DNA of 64,000 bases from Dichetophora obliterata. Taxonomy: Eukaryota > Arthropoda > Insecta > Diptera > Sciomyzidae. The first letter of the stretch is position 1, and each line of letters starts with the position of its first letter. The notes beneath the pieces are model-generated. The model did no database searches. It saw only the letters and a program-made list of their open reading frames with translations, and was not told where the DNA came from. This document shows, in pieces, positions 23,273 through 35,548 of this stretch. The stretch is taken from the NCBI GenBank assembly GCA_963920525.1, contig OY986438.1, positions 74,048,136 through 74,112,135 on the forward strand. Direction: 5' to 3'. Both the position numbers and the translations under genes were made by a program.

Positions 23273-25341
23273 CCAGAGACCGTATCGAGTGTGCATTTTG
23301 TAATAAAAAGGAAAAAATTTTAGTAATGTATATTTTGACTTTTAAAATTTTGAAGAAACCAAGCATTTTTTGTTTTTTATTATTTTAAGCAAAAATAAAA
23401 GTCGTAATTTGCCTGATATTCTACAATGTGAGAGGTTCTAATGGTACCTGCGAAAAATGTTATACAATTTAATCAATATTCGCCATTATACTGTTATTTT
23501 GGCATATATTTTCGCCATTTTGGCATATATTTTATCTTTAACATTAAATATAAAGGGGAAAAAAAATTTACCAACAAACAAATTTGTAAAAAAACCGCTC
23601 TGTGGGACGTAATTAAGACGTAATTATACGTCTTACAGAGACGCAAAGCAACATCGCTGTTTTTAGCTATGTCAAATAATAAAAACCCTTTTAAGGAAAA
23701 ATTGTCTTAATATGCAGAATTTTTTTTTTTGTCTTAATATGCAGAACAGCATGCTCTTGCTCTCACGGGTTCTGTACATCTACGCTCATCCTCTCAAAAT
23801 TATACGCTCCTCTTTCCACTTCACCTTCGAATTCATCCAGCAGACAACAAAGTGCACTGCCTGCCCTCTGTCGACGCACGGGCAAGAATTCTGGACGGCC
23901 CTAGTCTAAGGCATAAAAAGACGTGTTTTTATGGTCTATTAAATTCGATTTAATCTTATATTAGTTGAGCTGAAATCACACCCAGGTATTGAAATGGGCC
24001 GCAAATGGTTTTTTTTTTAAGAAAGATCAAAGAACCAAGGCATGCGTCTTATACAAATAAGGTTTGGTCTTTGACCTGAAAGGAAAGGGATAGATTTATT
24101 TAGAGGAATTGATTGGAACAATACGCGAATTATTGATTAGGCGAAACAACCGTGAAAGACAATTTGAATTGCTTTTAACCGAGGCTAATGTTATGCCTTA
24201 ACCTCGGCATGCATTTTCAGCCATTTAGTTGTTCCATTCCCTTAATTCCACTTTTTCCACAGTTTAGTTGAGGATTTTTAGTTTTCCATAATTCTTAAAT
24301 GTAGGAAAGAACAAAGTGAAAAGAACCATGCCCGAGCCCGGATTCGAACCAGGGACCTCTAGGTTGAGAGTCAAGCGCACCCTTCACTAGACTACAAAGG
24401 CCGACACAAAGTTGTGGAACCCAATTTTAACCACTTGCTGAGTCCAAAATCGTTGTCCCGCTGGTACTCCTAGAAGATGAGCCAGATTGGCCAACAGGAT
24501 TATAACGTACACGTTTTGCTGGGACGCTGATTAAGATATTACCAGTATAAGGTGCTTTTAAGTGGAGCGCCTGCCATTGTTTATTGTATTGTACGCACCT
24601 AAATTGCGACTAAAGCAGCCGAAGGGTTTGCTGCTGCTCGATTTTTTTACATGTCAGATCTTCTTTTTCACACGGTTTCTTGTCGCGTGTTTTTTATCTT
24701 TATAAAAAATTTTTATCTTCAGCTTTTGAAAACATACAATTTAACCATGGTAGAACTAGTGAAGATTTATGCATTTCAGACTGCTCTCTTTTTCTCAGAC
24801 CAAAAAACATTTTTCTCTTATTTCTCCCTCTTTTATTTTTTTTTCCGTCTGACCTCTGTTGCACAAGTGACGCAACCAAACCCATGATTCAATTATTATA
24901 AGGTTATTCGTATTTTTTGACGTATGCTTATTTTTTATAAACAAACATATTTTGACAATCTGCTAACACTGTTTTGTGCTGTTAGAAAAAAGGTATGTCT
25001 CAGTGTTTCGTTGTGTAGTTTTCTAGTGTAGTAGTTTTTCAATGATTTCTTGCCAAGTTAATAAGAAAAAGAAACTATGTAGGTGTTGCGTCGTAAGTGT
25101 ATGCTATGTTGTAATTATATTCTAAGAATTTAGAAAGCTCCTTTGCAAATTTAAAATAAAAAGTTATTTTTGCCATTGCTCAAAACCTTATAAGTGAATT
25201 TTATTAATTGAAAGTGTAATTTAGAAGAAAGTTAGTTGAGGCAAAAAACAAATTATAAAGAGATACTAGTGGTATTCAATGAACGCCATGTTGTTGATGT
25301 AAACAGCGTATTTTCGGTAAGTTTACAGCAGCGTAATTTGC
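23273..25341. repeat. Tandem duplication, copy 2 (2069 bp)
   Basis: This copy abuts copy 1 directly with no spacer. Its right edge coincides with GCGTAATTTGC, after which the sequence continues into the rest of the small TIR element that copy 1 lacks. The left flank of copy 1 and this right flank therefore look like the original surroundings. The near identity means either a very recent duplication or an assembly error. Confidence 0.95.
24330..24401 (-). tRNA. tRNA-like sequence, copy 2
   Basis: Identical to the sequence at 22261-22332 and carried by the second tandem unit, with the same A and B boxes and the same stem defects. Confidence 0.45.
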
Positions 25342-25402
25342 AATAATAAAATAGTAAGGGATTAAACATACGCAGCTTGCGGCACAAAAACGTGGTGTAT
25401 AC
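25267..25402 (+). mobile_element. Small TIR element, family X, left part
   Basis: It starts with AGTGGTATTCAATGAACGCC, matching the ends of the elements at 34138-34545 and 42857-43112. The homology with the reverse complement of the 34-kb copy runs through GTAAGTTTACAGCAG, AAACATACGCAG and GTGTATACATAATG to about 25402, then stops. A shorter piece of the same end (23198-23272) closes tandem copy 1. It is non-coding, so this is a MITE-like remnant. Confidence 0.65.
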
Positions 25403-27269
25403 ATAATGTGAAAAACATTTTCAAAGCAAAAAAATGTACACGCACAGACTTTAAAAAGAGACACAAAAGAAGTACATAGAATAAATATAGAATTACAAAA
25501 AAAAGTACATCCACAGAAAATAATGAAGATATAAATGATGCATGAATAAATCCATTAAACAATCAGTTTAATTTATAAGAGATTCCAAATTAGATCAAGG
25601 TTACAATTCATTGCTTATTAAAGTAGTAGTCCACCAGTTTGACGAATTCAAAAAATCAATTTTTTTTAATTTTTCGCAATAGAATATAAAAATTAAATCT
25701 TAAAAAACACTACATCGCGAACAACCCCAATTCTGTTGTGCAACTTGCCACGGTGAAAATTTGTGCAATTACAATTGGTTCAATTTGTTGTAAAATTTTA
25801 TTACCTCTATTTATTTAATGATTATCTAATGATTTATTTAATGATAAATATTATTGCCTCAATTTATATTTGTTGATCTTTCAATTACTTTCTATATGAT
25901 ATTAAGGTTTAAATTTAAAACTTTTTATAAATAATTGGTAATTAACAATAATCTCTTAAATTGTAACTTTTAGATTTTTTATTAGAGCTACGTTCTTTTA
26001 AATGGACTTATATTAATTATCTTTTGTGATTTTACTTGTATTTAAAGTATTATCTAAGGTTAATGTATGTATAGATTAAAAGTGTTTATACAATAAAATG
26101 TATCAAAAAGTTCAGCAAAGATTTAATTAATTTGATATGCTGTAATTAATAAATACAAAATTTTTTCTTTTACAAATTGTTCTTAAAAAATATTAGAATG
26201 CATAACAAAAATTACGAAGTCAATAGGCTGCTGGTGGTTTCAGAACCAAAAATTAAGTATCGGAATCAAAAGTTTCATTAGCTGTTTTGCTGTGTAGCAT
26301 AGCACCCTGAACAGTAATTTTTCTTTGAACTCTAACTTTTCGTATAGCCTCACAGAACCATTGCCATCTGCTTTGGGTTTACACGCAAATGAATAAGTTA
26401 GATGCACATGATCGTAGAAGTAAGCCGCTGTTAATTTTTTCAAGAAGCACAGAGACATCTTGTCCATCTCGAGAAATGCGTTCGTTATGCTATTAATATC
26501 TTTTTCGTAAATGAAGTTTGATGTAGTTGCTTCACCAAGGACCTCTAATATGGGCGTTGAATAAACATAATACATATAGGTTATTGCCCTTCCAATCCAT
26601 GTTTATTTCGTTAGGCGTTGATTAACGTATTTTTAAAAAGTTTTTATTCGCATGATTGTTTTTGTTTCATGATCAGCAGGGTCATATTGTTGCAGGATTG
26701 TAGTCTGTTGGGCATCTTTTGTGTGTTTCTGTAGGTAACATCGAATCGCAGGATCAACACGACTTCTTTATGCTCTTTATCGAAACTGCAGGATCAGAAA
26801 TTGCAAGTATTGTTTGGCAGGACCGCCATGAGGTGTATGTACTTAAATTACCAATATAACGGCTGTACCTGGGAATGGCTTTACGCCATACTTATAAAAA
26901 TAAAAAGATTAGAAACTGAGTTTTTAGCCACGTCCAAACCCAAGACTAACTCCATTTGTATTACCAGCATTTTGTTTTGATACCGCATCCAAAACTCTTC
27001 CGAATATTTTCACATACAATGAAACCAATAAATTAACCTATTGAGCAATCTCTTTACGTTAACAAGTTCTTTATTTTCTTTCATTCTCACAACTTCAAAC
27101 AATTACTATTGCTGCGCTTGCAAATTCAATGCAGCAACATTGTTTGCGTCAGTCGCAATGTAATACGACCCAGTACAGAAATGAATATAAACAAAACGAA
27201 AACTAGTTTGTTAATTGTCATAATTGTAATTGGCTGCTGCGCTATCACACTATAAAATTTAAACTTTGT
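25403..27269. other. A+T-rich stretch without a recognised gene
   Basis: The only longer ORF is minus 26575-26240 (111 aa, containing KLTAAYFYDHVHLTYSF and GSVRLYEKLEFKEK). Its composition is not obviously random, but I do not recognise it and see no splice or family context to support it. The remainder is simple A+T-rich DNA. Confidence 0.4.
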
Positions 27270-27273
27270 AACT

Positions 27274-28380
27274 TTGCGAAGTTTTCATACCGGGCAATGT
27301 GACCGAACGCCAAAAATTATTAAAACAATTCAATTGTTGGCTTGGAGCGAAGAACTTTTAGACACAGCAATAGAGACGTTAGATATAAAACCTAGACTTT
27401 TAACAAAATATGTTGATGACCTTTTTGCTATTGTAAGAACAGACAAAATAAATGAAACATATTACATAACAACAGAAGCTCTAAACAAATTTCAGAAAAA
27501 CATAAAATTCACCAAAGAAGAAGAAAAAGACGGAAAGCTACCATACTTGGACACACCTATTATAAGAAAAGAAAACTTTTTAACAATTGACTGGTTTCAA
27601 AAACCTTTGGCCTCAGGAAGTACAGCCAATATCTTTATAAGAAGAGTACTTGACATCAGCAACGAGTAATTTCAAAATATAACTAAAATTCCAAATTGCG
27701 ATTAAGACGAACAATACATTACAACAACTATACAGCAATATGAAGACAAAAACAAACAAACTTGACAAAGCAAATGTTAAATACAAGAGATAACTTGTAA
27801 AGGAGACAGGTCCCACGTATGCGACCAAGCATATGTGGGGACAAAAAAAAACAAATTACGGACAAGGATATCTGCTCATAAATTTGACCAAAAGCGCATT
27901 CAAGACCAATTGAGCAAAAAACTGCACTTACGGCACACTGCGAACAACTTAACCATACACCTGACTGCGACAACGTCAAGATTCTACAACAAGAGACGAA
28001 TTATTATAGAGGGTACACTCTGGAAATGCTCCACATTATAAGTGTATCCCCAGAGAAGAGCCTCAATTTTAAAACAGGCACGGATCAATGCGCTCATATT
28101 TAGACGATGTGTGGAAAACAGAAGGAAAACCGGTGAATAATAGAAATAGTTAATTTTAGTCTGCAGTGTTTAAATGTTAGATCAGTCATGATTTTATTGT
28201 TTATTAAATTTTTTTTAAATATTGTTTAATGCAGTCTTAAATTTCTATTTCTTAATGTAAGTTAAAATTGTTTAAAAAGTATTTTGAATATTTTGTTATA
28301 ATTGTGTATATATATTTTTGATGACTAATAAGATGACTTACGAAGGGAGTCGAAATATTAGTGAAAAATAAACATATTTT
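27274..28380 (+). mobile_element. Penelope-like element, 3' part with GIY-YIG region
   Basis: The first block (27274-27669) has LLTKYVDDLFAIVRTDK with the RT catalytic YVDD, then FTKEEEKDGKLPYLDTPI and WFQKPLASGS. This is the Penelope-like RT pattern (EEExxGxLPFLD and W..KPTxSGR). After a frame change, 27795-28085 gives CDQAYVGTKKNKLRTRISAH, the core of a GIY-YIG endonuclease, followed by LEMLHIISVSPEKSLNFKTG and DQCAHI, the usual C-terminus. Penelope-like elements use this linked RT and nuclease. The 5' half is missing, and frame changes make it inactive. The 3' end is placed near 28380 after GGAGTCGAAAT. Confidence 0.75.
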
Positions 28381-29390
28381 ATAATTAACTAAGTTTTTTA
28401 TATATTTTTAAAAATTGGACCTGAAGCCTGACTATATTAAATAAAGCCACATTAAAACAATACATTTTAGATCTCTTTTAAAAAAACAACTTATTCTTTT
28501 AGAATTAAAAAAAAATGTTAAAAACAGTTTTCTAAAAAATGAGCTGTGCCAATTGCAAAGAGCTGAACTACATTACACTGTGCGCGAAAAATAACGTTCC
28601 AAGAAAAACTCGTATGAAGAATGCGCTTAAAGTAGGTTTCTAGATTATCAAGCGGAAAAACGGCAATTTTTAACGATTTCTATTCAAGCTATTTTATGAT
28701 ATATCCAGGGTTTATTTGATCATAATTTAGTTAATAGTCAATAGGTGTGTTTTTTAACATCGGTATATCTGCTTGTACAAAAAGTTCATCACGTAAAATT
28801 TAAGTCAGAAGCGTTTTCTTTTGTTTAACATTCGATGGTCGCAGCACGAACTGTTATGAACCTTTAAGTTATTGTATCATGTTTTCTACAGACTTTATTT
28901 ATGTGACCTTTTCTTGATTTGACATAAACATGATTATTTTCCAAAAAGTGATGCCAATAAATTTCGGACTATCATTTTTCTGATCTGGCAATAGTGTTTC
29001 TATCGCCGACTACGAGATAAGCGGATATAATTATCTTGTCTTAGCTAAGCAATTTTCCTATTTAAAATATTGTTAAACAGATATAGCGATGCCAAAAAAA
29101 GTATCTTATATAAAGAAACTATTTTTGTAATTTTTGGTTTTGTATTTATATGCTAGAAGGCGCCAAAGTCGAGTTCTTAAAGAAATAGAGATATATGGCC
29201 AACTGTTAAACTCTAAATCGGTAAATCTGAAACCAAAAAGAGCATCTTTTATTTGAAGCTTTTTCCAGCAGTAGCTTACCACGTTTATTTAAAAATCGTT
29301 AAGAAAACAAATTGGCGGAAATTTGAAAAATACTTTTCGGAAAGTTTTTTTTTTCAATTTTTCAGTAGACTACTGTGGCTTACAAGTTAA
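28381..29390. other. A+T-rich stretch, nothing recognised
   Basis: No ORF above background and no clear repeat structure was seen. Confidence 0.5.
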
Positions 29391-30240
29391 TACACAGAGA
29401 AAAAAATCAAACTCAAATCAGGTTAATTCAACCAAAAACACACGTGATTTGTCTCCAATAGGATTTGAGTTTCTTTTATACAATATATAGGTTGATATAA
29501 ATGAAAGGAAGCATTGTTGGCTTAACAATATTTTTGTTTCGATTAACATGAAACGAATTTGTAATTTTTAACAGATGTCACTTTGAATCAAACATCAAAA
29601 ATATTTATATGAAACCAAAAATTGTTAAAAAATTAAACAAAAAATGTTAAAATTGAACATAATTTTAATTTAATTAAACAAACCATGTTTGGAATTAATG
29701 ACAATGTTCTGCTTTTAATTAAGCCCGGTTCTTGTTGAAATCAAATATGTGTATGTTTGATGTTTTTAAATATGGATTTGCTTAAGTTAAATAGTGCTCC
29801 TGTTGATATCTAACATGTACACGTTTGATTTTTTAAACACACATTTTTTTAAATTGAATAGATTACCTATTGATTTCAAACATGTACATGTTTGAAGATT
29901 TTAAACATACATTTGTTTGAATTGAATAGATAACATGTTGATATTAAACATTTATTTGCTTGATTTTTTTAAACATACATATATTTAAATTGAATATATT
30001 ACCTTTTGATTTCAAACATGAACATGTTTAAAGTTTTTAAACATTCATTTCTTTAAATTCAATAGATTACCTGTTGATATCAAACATGTGCATGTTTAAA
30101 GTTTTTAGACATACATTTGCTTAAATTGAATATATTACCTGTTGATATTAAACATGTATATGTTTGATGCTTTTAAACATACATTTCTTTAAATTTAATT
30201 GATTTAATTTAATATCAAATATATATTTTTTTGATATTTT
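29391..30240. repeat. Repeat with a 61-62 bp minisatellite built on a palindrome
   Basis: The block begins with an ACACAGAGAAAAAAATC-type edge. From about 29,735 to 30,240 there are about eight divergent units of 61-62 bp. Each has a core close to TCAAACATGTACATGTTTGA, a perfect 20-bp palindrome in the best unit (about 29876-29895). A spacer follows with TTTAAACATACATTTGTTT and TTGAATAGATTACCTGTTGA. No protein is encoded. Confidence 0.8.
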
Positions 30241-30401
30241 TCAGCAGAAATTTGTTACTATAAAATCTGCTTAAAAATATTTAAATTTGAATATTTTACC
30301 TTCCTACCATTTCAAATTCTATTACTTACCTAGTTTATTTTAAAAAATCAATAATAAGCAAAATTTGGTTTATTTTTATACATATTTTATTATTATATAC
30401 A

Positions 30402-33362
30402 TTAATTTCTAACATAGCTTTTTTCATTATTTATTGTATAAGTATGTAATGGAGGACTAGTAAAATAAGAAATATTTTTAACATACATTTTATTGTTCAT
30501 TTTTTTACCTATCTCATACGATTGAAAATGTTGATCAAAACCTTTTATTTCAATACAGTAACAGTAAACATAAACATTTATATTGTCAGTTAAAAGTGAC
30601 ACTATTTTATACAAAATCATATTCGAAGAAGAAAAGTAAGATAAATAATAATTTTCTTTGTATAATTTACCTTTATATACTAATTCAATTTGATGATTTA
30701 AAAGATTGAGAAAAAACATCAGAGGTATCAATTTTTTCATAAAACGATAATGATTGTATATTAATGAATTTGAAGCTATTAACTACAATTTCATTTAAAT
30801 CTATTCCCTCTCTACTTAGTCAAAAACTCAGAAAATTTTAATGAAGCCTTAGTGGCAAGAGTTAAAGATGGATTTAACCGAGAAGTTATGCATCTGGAAT
30901 AAATTTTTGAAGGTCTATGCTTAGCTTCAAATCTTAAGCACCATATTTTTTTAATGGGCCACATTTCCTAATTGCAGATGAGTAATGTGTAAGAAAGTGA
31001 TGTTTAGGTTTTAAAGTTGGTCCATATAAGCAAATATACAAAGCATGGTGGTCTTCAATAAGCTTTTGCAAATAAACGATATAATTTTGATTGGAAAATT
31101 CCGATTTCAAAAGAAAATCAATAATTTGAATTAAAAAACAAAGTAAGGGCCGTTTTCTCAATGTCCGGTTAAGCACTAATCGGAACTTTAACTGGCGGTT
31201 AGCAAAAAAGCATTTTCTCAATGTTCGGTTAGGTCTTAAGTGCCGGTTAAGTTAACGGCAAGTTGAGGTTCCGGTTAGTTGCTAATCGGAAGAACAGCTA
31301 TGTAGCGTAAAAAATAATTATGTATTTTATAATTAAAAATGGGTAGAATTTCGAGGATTTAGTTTTTTTCTTACTTGAATTAGATCCAAAATATTAAAAG
31401 GACATATGCGCATAGGCGTGATTACGTGGAAGAGTAATGCACTTTCTTCATATGCACTGAAGTTCGGCACTCTGTTACGTTTTTCAATTATTTATTAATT
31501 AATCCTTGTTAAATCACATCAAAAATAAAATAACAAACAAGCGTAAACAGCTGATATGCAGTTTAGCGTATTCACAATTGAAAAAAATTCACAATTAATG
31601 ACTTAACCGACACTTACTTAACCGACACTTGGTGAAAACGAAATTGTTTTTTTAGTTATCGTACGGTTAGCTAACTCCCGGTTAAGAGCTTTGCTAACCG
31701 GACATTGAGAAAATGGCCCTAAATGTCATGACTTATTATCTCGCGGAACCATTTCGCCAATAATAAGAGGCAGAAAATGTATAAAAGTCCAACATTCACT
31801 TGCTGTCATTTTTAAATTGTATGATTTCAGTTTATTTTCTTGTATCAAAGGAGACATATTACCAACCTCAGATTCTCCATATGGAAATAAAGTTTTTCTT
31901 CCGTTAAGTTGTTCAAGAGTAATAATATTTTCATTTAAAAGATAAAGTAAAATGTTACAGACATCATACACGCATTCTTCTTCAAATAAGTCATGCATTA
32001 TATCAAATGTAAAATTGTCTGTTACATGAAATATTCGAATGTCATTAAAAATACATTTTTCACGCACACCAGTTAGCAGTGGATCATTACTATTTAAATC
32101 TTCATCGTAATTTATTCTGTTTCTCAATTTATTTAAATTCTCTTTACATAAAGCTCGTGTTTCAGTTTTGTTTAATTTGCATAACTTACAAAATGAGTTA
32201 CAATTGAATGATTTTTAAAATCCTAAAATAGTGTTTATACCAAGATTATAGTTGTTTATACCCCAAAACAAAGAAGACTTGAAAACTCTCATTATTGACG
32301 CATATTTCTAAGCCATTTTCTTCAAGAAATTTAATTTCTTTTATAAGGTGAAACAAAGTGACGGCATTTCCCAAAGTTTTCAAGCTTCTTGTTTTAACAA
32401 AACCAAAGTGAAAAATAAAATCTAGTTTTGATAAAAGATGTTACGGAATGTTTGGAAAACTGTAATAGGCAGCACATACTGCATCATTGCGGGAACCTAA
32501 TGGATTATTAATCTCATAATAATCGAAATATAAAATGTATGGTATAATATATTGCTTTTGCAAGAAATCAGCTTTTCTAAAAAATATTTCACCGTTTACA
32601 AAGTTTGTTAAGGACTTATTTTTCAATCAATAGTCATTTGGAAAACATTTGGAAGTTGAAGTTTATTTAATGCCAGAGCGTTTTCAAATAAAAATTTATA
32701 AACTTTTCAGATAAGCTTGGATTTCCGTGTTGAATACATTCAACAATACAGCTTGATAACAACAAAGTTATCGGCACTTTGAAGATACCAATAATTTCAA
32801 TATACTTAAAAAACAAATACTCTGTTTTGAAATTTTTGAACGGATGAAAGCACAAATCATTAAGTAATTTTAAGACTTTGCTCTCAACTGAGTTTTTATG
32901 AGATTTATCAAAAATCTTTCCCAAACAAAACAATATTTCTGATACTGAATTTTGTATTTCGACAACGTCCTTACGAGGAATATTATCTTTCGAATATAGT
33001 TTAAGTGAAAATATTAGAATTTGTTTTTTTAAGGTGCCTAACTCATCATCAATAGTTATATTATAGTTTTCTTTATTCTTTAAAAAAACGGATTGGTTGT
33101 TTATAGTGGCTTCTGAATTATTGTTTTGTAAATAAGGTAAATCGTAGTAAATAATATTGGAGTTTCTTTCGTTGTTTTCTTTTTTATGTACTGCCAAAAA
33201 ATGGGCCCGAAATGTTTTAATGGAAGTAAAACGTTGAAAGCATTTTGATTGAACACACTTTATTCTATCAAAATTATTTAAAAAGTTAATAAACCTTAAA
33301 TGGTCTACTAAATTGTTTACAATATTAAAAGATGCATTGCACTTAAAACAAAAATATTCCAT
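30402..33362 (-). pseudogene. Uncharacterised C2H2 zinc-finger gene of a multicopy arthropod family, broken by a MITE
   Basis: ATG at 33362. Two N-terminal C2H2-like fingers (CFKCNASFNIVNNLVDHL, and CVQSKCFQRFTSIKTFRAH with HFLAVH) begin the protein. Successive blocks in changing frames are PYILYFDYYEINNPLGSRN (32530), FGFVKTRSLKTLGNAV, ENGLEICVNNESFQVFFVLG and NLGINTILGF. Next come FCKLCKLNKTETRALC, FHVTDNFTFDIMHDLFEEE and LPLIIGEMVPRD. After a 573-bp insertion follow YGPTLKPKHHFLTHY, then in another frame KKIWCLRFEAKHRPSKI. The C-terminus is 30740-30402 (GFDQHFQSYEIGKK). I recall this block order from numerous unnamed arthropod and Hydra proteins; biochemical function unknown. Lesions: stop after FPNIP, frameshifts near 32670, 32285 and 30950 (A-run), plus the MITE. 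Confidence 0.6.
31147..31719. mobile_element. PIF/Harbinger-type MITE inside the C2H2 gene
   Basis: Ends are GGGCCGTTTTCTCAATGTCC and the reverse complement of a right end reading GGGCCATTTTCTCAATGTCC, about 26 bp with one clear mismatch. TAA flanks both sides (31144-31146 and 31720-31722), the TWA-type target duplication of Harbinger elements. Copies of the CCGGTTA motif recur inside both arms. It has no transposase. It splits the C2H2 gene between VPRDNK and LIQIIDFLL. Confidence 0.85.
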
Positions 33363-34137
33363 TATTGGTAATAAGAAGCTGTTAACACTAGAAAAATGGA
33401 ATCAATCAGAAAAGCTTTAAAGCTAACTTTTATAAGAAATTGAGGAATTGAGTGAAAATAAAGAAATATTTCATTAATATTTAATAGCTAACTTTTAAAC
33501 AAAACAATTTTTTATGAGTATCAACTTTAAAAAATCTTAGTTTAAAGCTGTGACGTTTGCAAAATTTTAGTTTTGTCTTTTTGTAGAAAATTTATGAGAG
33601 CAATAACCAAAAGTGATGGTTTGTTAAATTTTGTAGTTATAAAAAAAAAATACTTTTGTATAAAAAGCTACACATTCTCACTAGCTGAAGGATAATTTAA
33701 ATTAAGGACTTGAAATATTAAGGACTTGAAAACAAATATTTAAACAGTCAACATACGTTTTAAGTTTGTATAAAACATTATCAAAAAATATATAAAAATC
33801 TTTAAGCTGATAAATATCAGCACCAACTACAATTATAATTGGTTGAATTGTTAAAGACGATGCAAAGTACTTCTCTTTTAGTTCGATGATCTTGTCTTAT
33901 TGATGCAGTTAAGGAATAGTGTGAAGCTCTCCTGTGCATCTGATATTGTAAAATTCCCCGATGATTTTCCTCCTTTGGTTTTGAATCGTGAAGTAGATAT
34001 TATTACACTATTCAGGAGTTTCGCTATGATGAAGTCGATGCTATCTAAAAATAAAGATAAACATCGGTTATTATAAGATACAATTAAAGTTTAAAGACAT
34101 TTGATGTACAAGGAATGCAAAATAAATAATAATAATA

Positions 34138-34545
34138 ATGGAATTCAATGAATGACGTATACTGAAAGCGCATAACTATTTGCTTACGCTAAGCGCTTTC
34201 ACGAACCAACCCTGAATAAAAACTGAGTATATTGCGTAATTATATTGAAAAAATAGTAATCACAAAATTATTTTAAATTTTACAGGAATTTTAGATCCAT
34301 TTACGGTAACTGCATTTTTAATTTTTTAAATTGTTACAATTAATTGAAATACTGCTTATCAAAAACAAAATTAAGCCACGATTGCACAATACGCATAATA
34401 CGTACTGTATACGCCAAGGTTTTGTGCCGTAAACTGCGTATGTTTAATCTCTTACAATTTTGTTATTGCAAATTATTCTGCTGTAAACTTACCGAGCATA
34501 CACTGTTTGCATCGCCAGTACGGAGTTCATTGAATCCCACTAATG
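34138..34545 (-). mobile_element. Small TIR element, family X, in an intron of the SAM gene
   Basis: The left end TGGAATTCAATGAATGACG and the right end (reverse complement TGGGATTCAATGAACTCCG) form imperfect TIRs. The interior shares CTGAAAGCGCATAACTA, TACGCTAAGCGCTTTCACG and GTAAACTTACCGAGCATAC with the copies near 25.3 and 43 kb. No coding capacity is seen. It lies between the exon near 34,650 and the next at 34,045. Confidence 0.7.
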
Positions 34546-35548
34546 TTTTACAACTGTAGAGTTTTTTTTACCTTTATTAGAAATTTGTTTAGAATAAACT
34601 CTTCCCTAGATTCTCGGTCCTTTATATTTGAATCATAAAATAATGAAATAGATTTCTTGAAATCTTCCCAATTCTGAATTAAGTTCATGTCTTTCCCGGT
34701 GTATAACAAACTAAAGTCGTACAAAATCTAGAAGTAAAAATGAAATGTTGATAATTGCAGTCTTAAATACTTCCATAAGAGTCCTAACCAATTTTTAACC
34801 AAAGGATTGCTTTATTGCAGGCCGGCTGTTCAAAAATTCTATATTGCTTTTTACAATTTTAAGTCCCTTTTACGAAGCGGAAATGTTTTCTTCCAAATAT
34901 TACCGATAGTATTTGAGTCAGTACATATGCTTTGATTTACATCTTTAAGTAAAATATCTTTAAGTTTTTCTAAATCTTCTTCATCTATTTCATCAAGTTT
35001 ATCTTCATTATCAGAAATTGTTGATGTATCTTGAAAGCTCAAGGATTTAAAAACTTTTCTTTTCTTATTTTTATTATTATGATACTTGTCATAAAGTTTT
35101 TCTCCCGGATTTTTTCTTCGACCTCTAGGGATAAAGTAATAATCCTAAAAAAAGTATTATTAGATTTTTATTTTCGCAAAATAAAATAGTAAACTTTAAC
35201 CTCGCTCTCCGACGGAAATATATTTATTATTTGTTGTGATATCTGCACGAAATCATAGCATTGCAAGTTTATATCGCTTGAAAAAATAGTATCCAATAAT
35301 ATTGTTACAATATCCAGACGATGGGATTCAAGCAGGAAATTATTACATTTATAAAACTCTATCACACTCCTTCCTTTTTGACTGTTTTTTAAAGATTCGA
35401 ATACATTGAGCAGACACTTAATAAAAGAAAAAAAATATCTATGTTACCTTTATGGTACTGAAATTTTTAAATATAAAGATTGTTTATTATAAAGAAATTA
35501 TCTTTAAGAGCACATGTGTAAAAATATGTTATTATTTAATAACATTTA

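Noticed and set aside
22582..24901. Recurring short ORFs of the tandem duplication as real proteins
   Set aside because: Their identity only reflects duplicated DNA; they overlap on both strands and are low-complexity Phe/Leu-rich.
26240..26575. 111-codon minus-strand ORF as a host gene
   Set aside because: No recognised motif, no neighbouring exons in phase and no promoter evidence; noted only in the stretch description.
29735..30240. Array as a CRISPR or operator cluster
   Set aside because: The spacers are themselves homologous, so it is a minisatellite; a protein-binding role is only a hypothesis.
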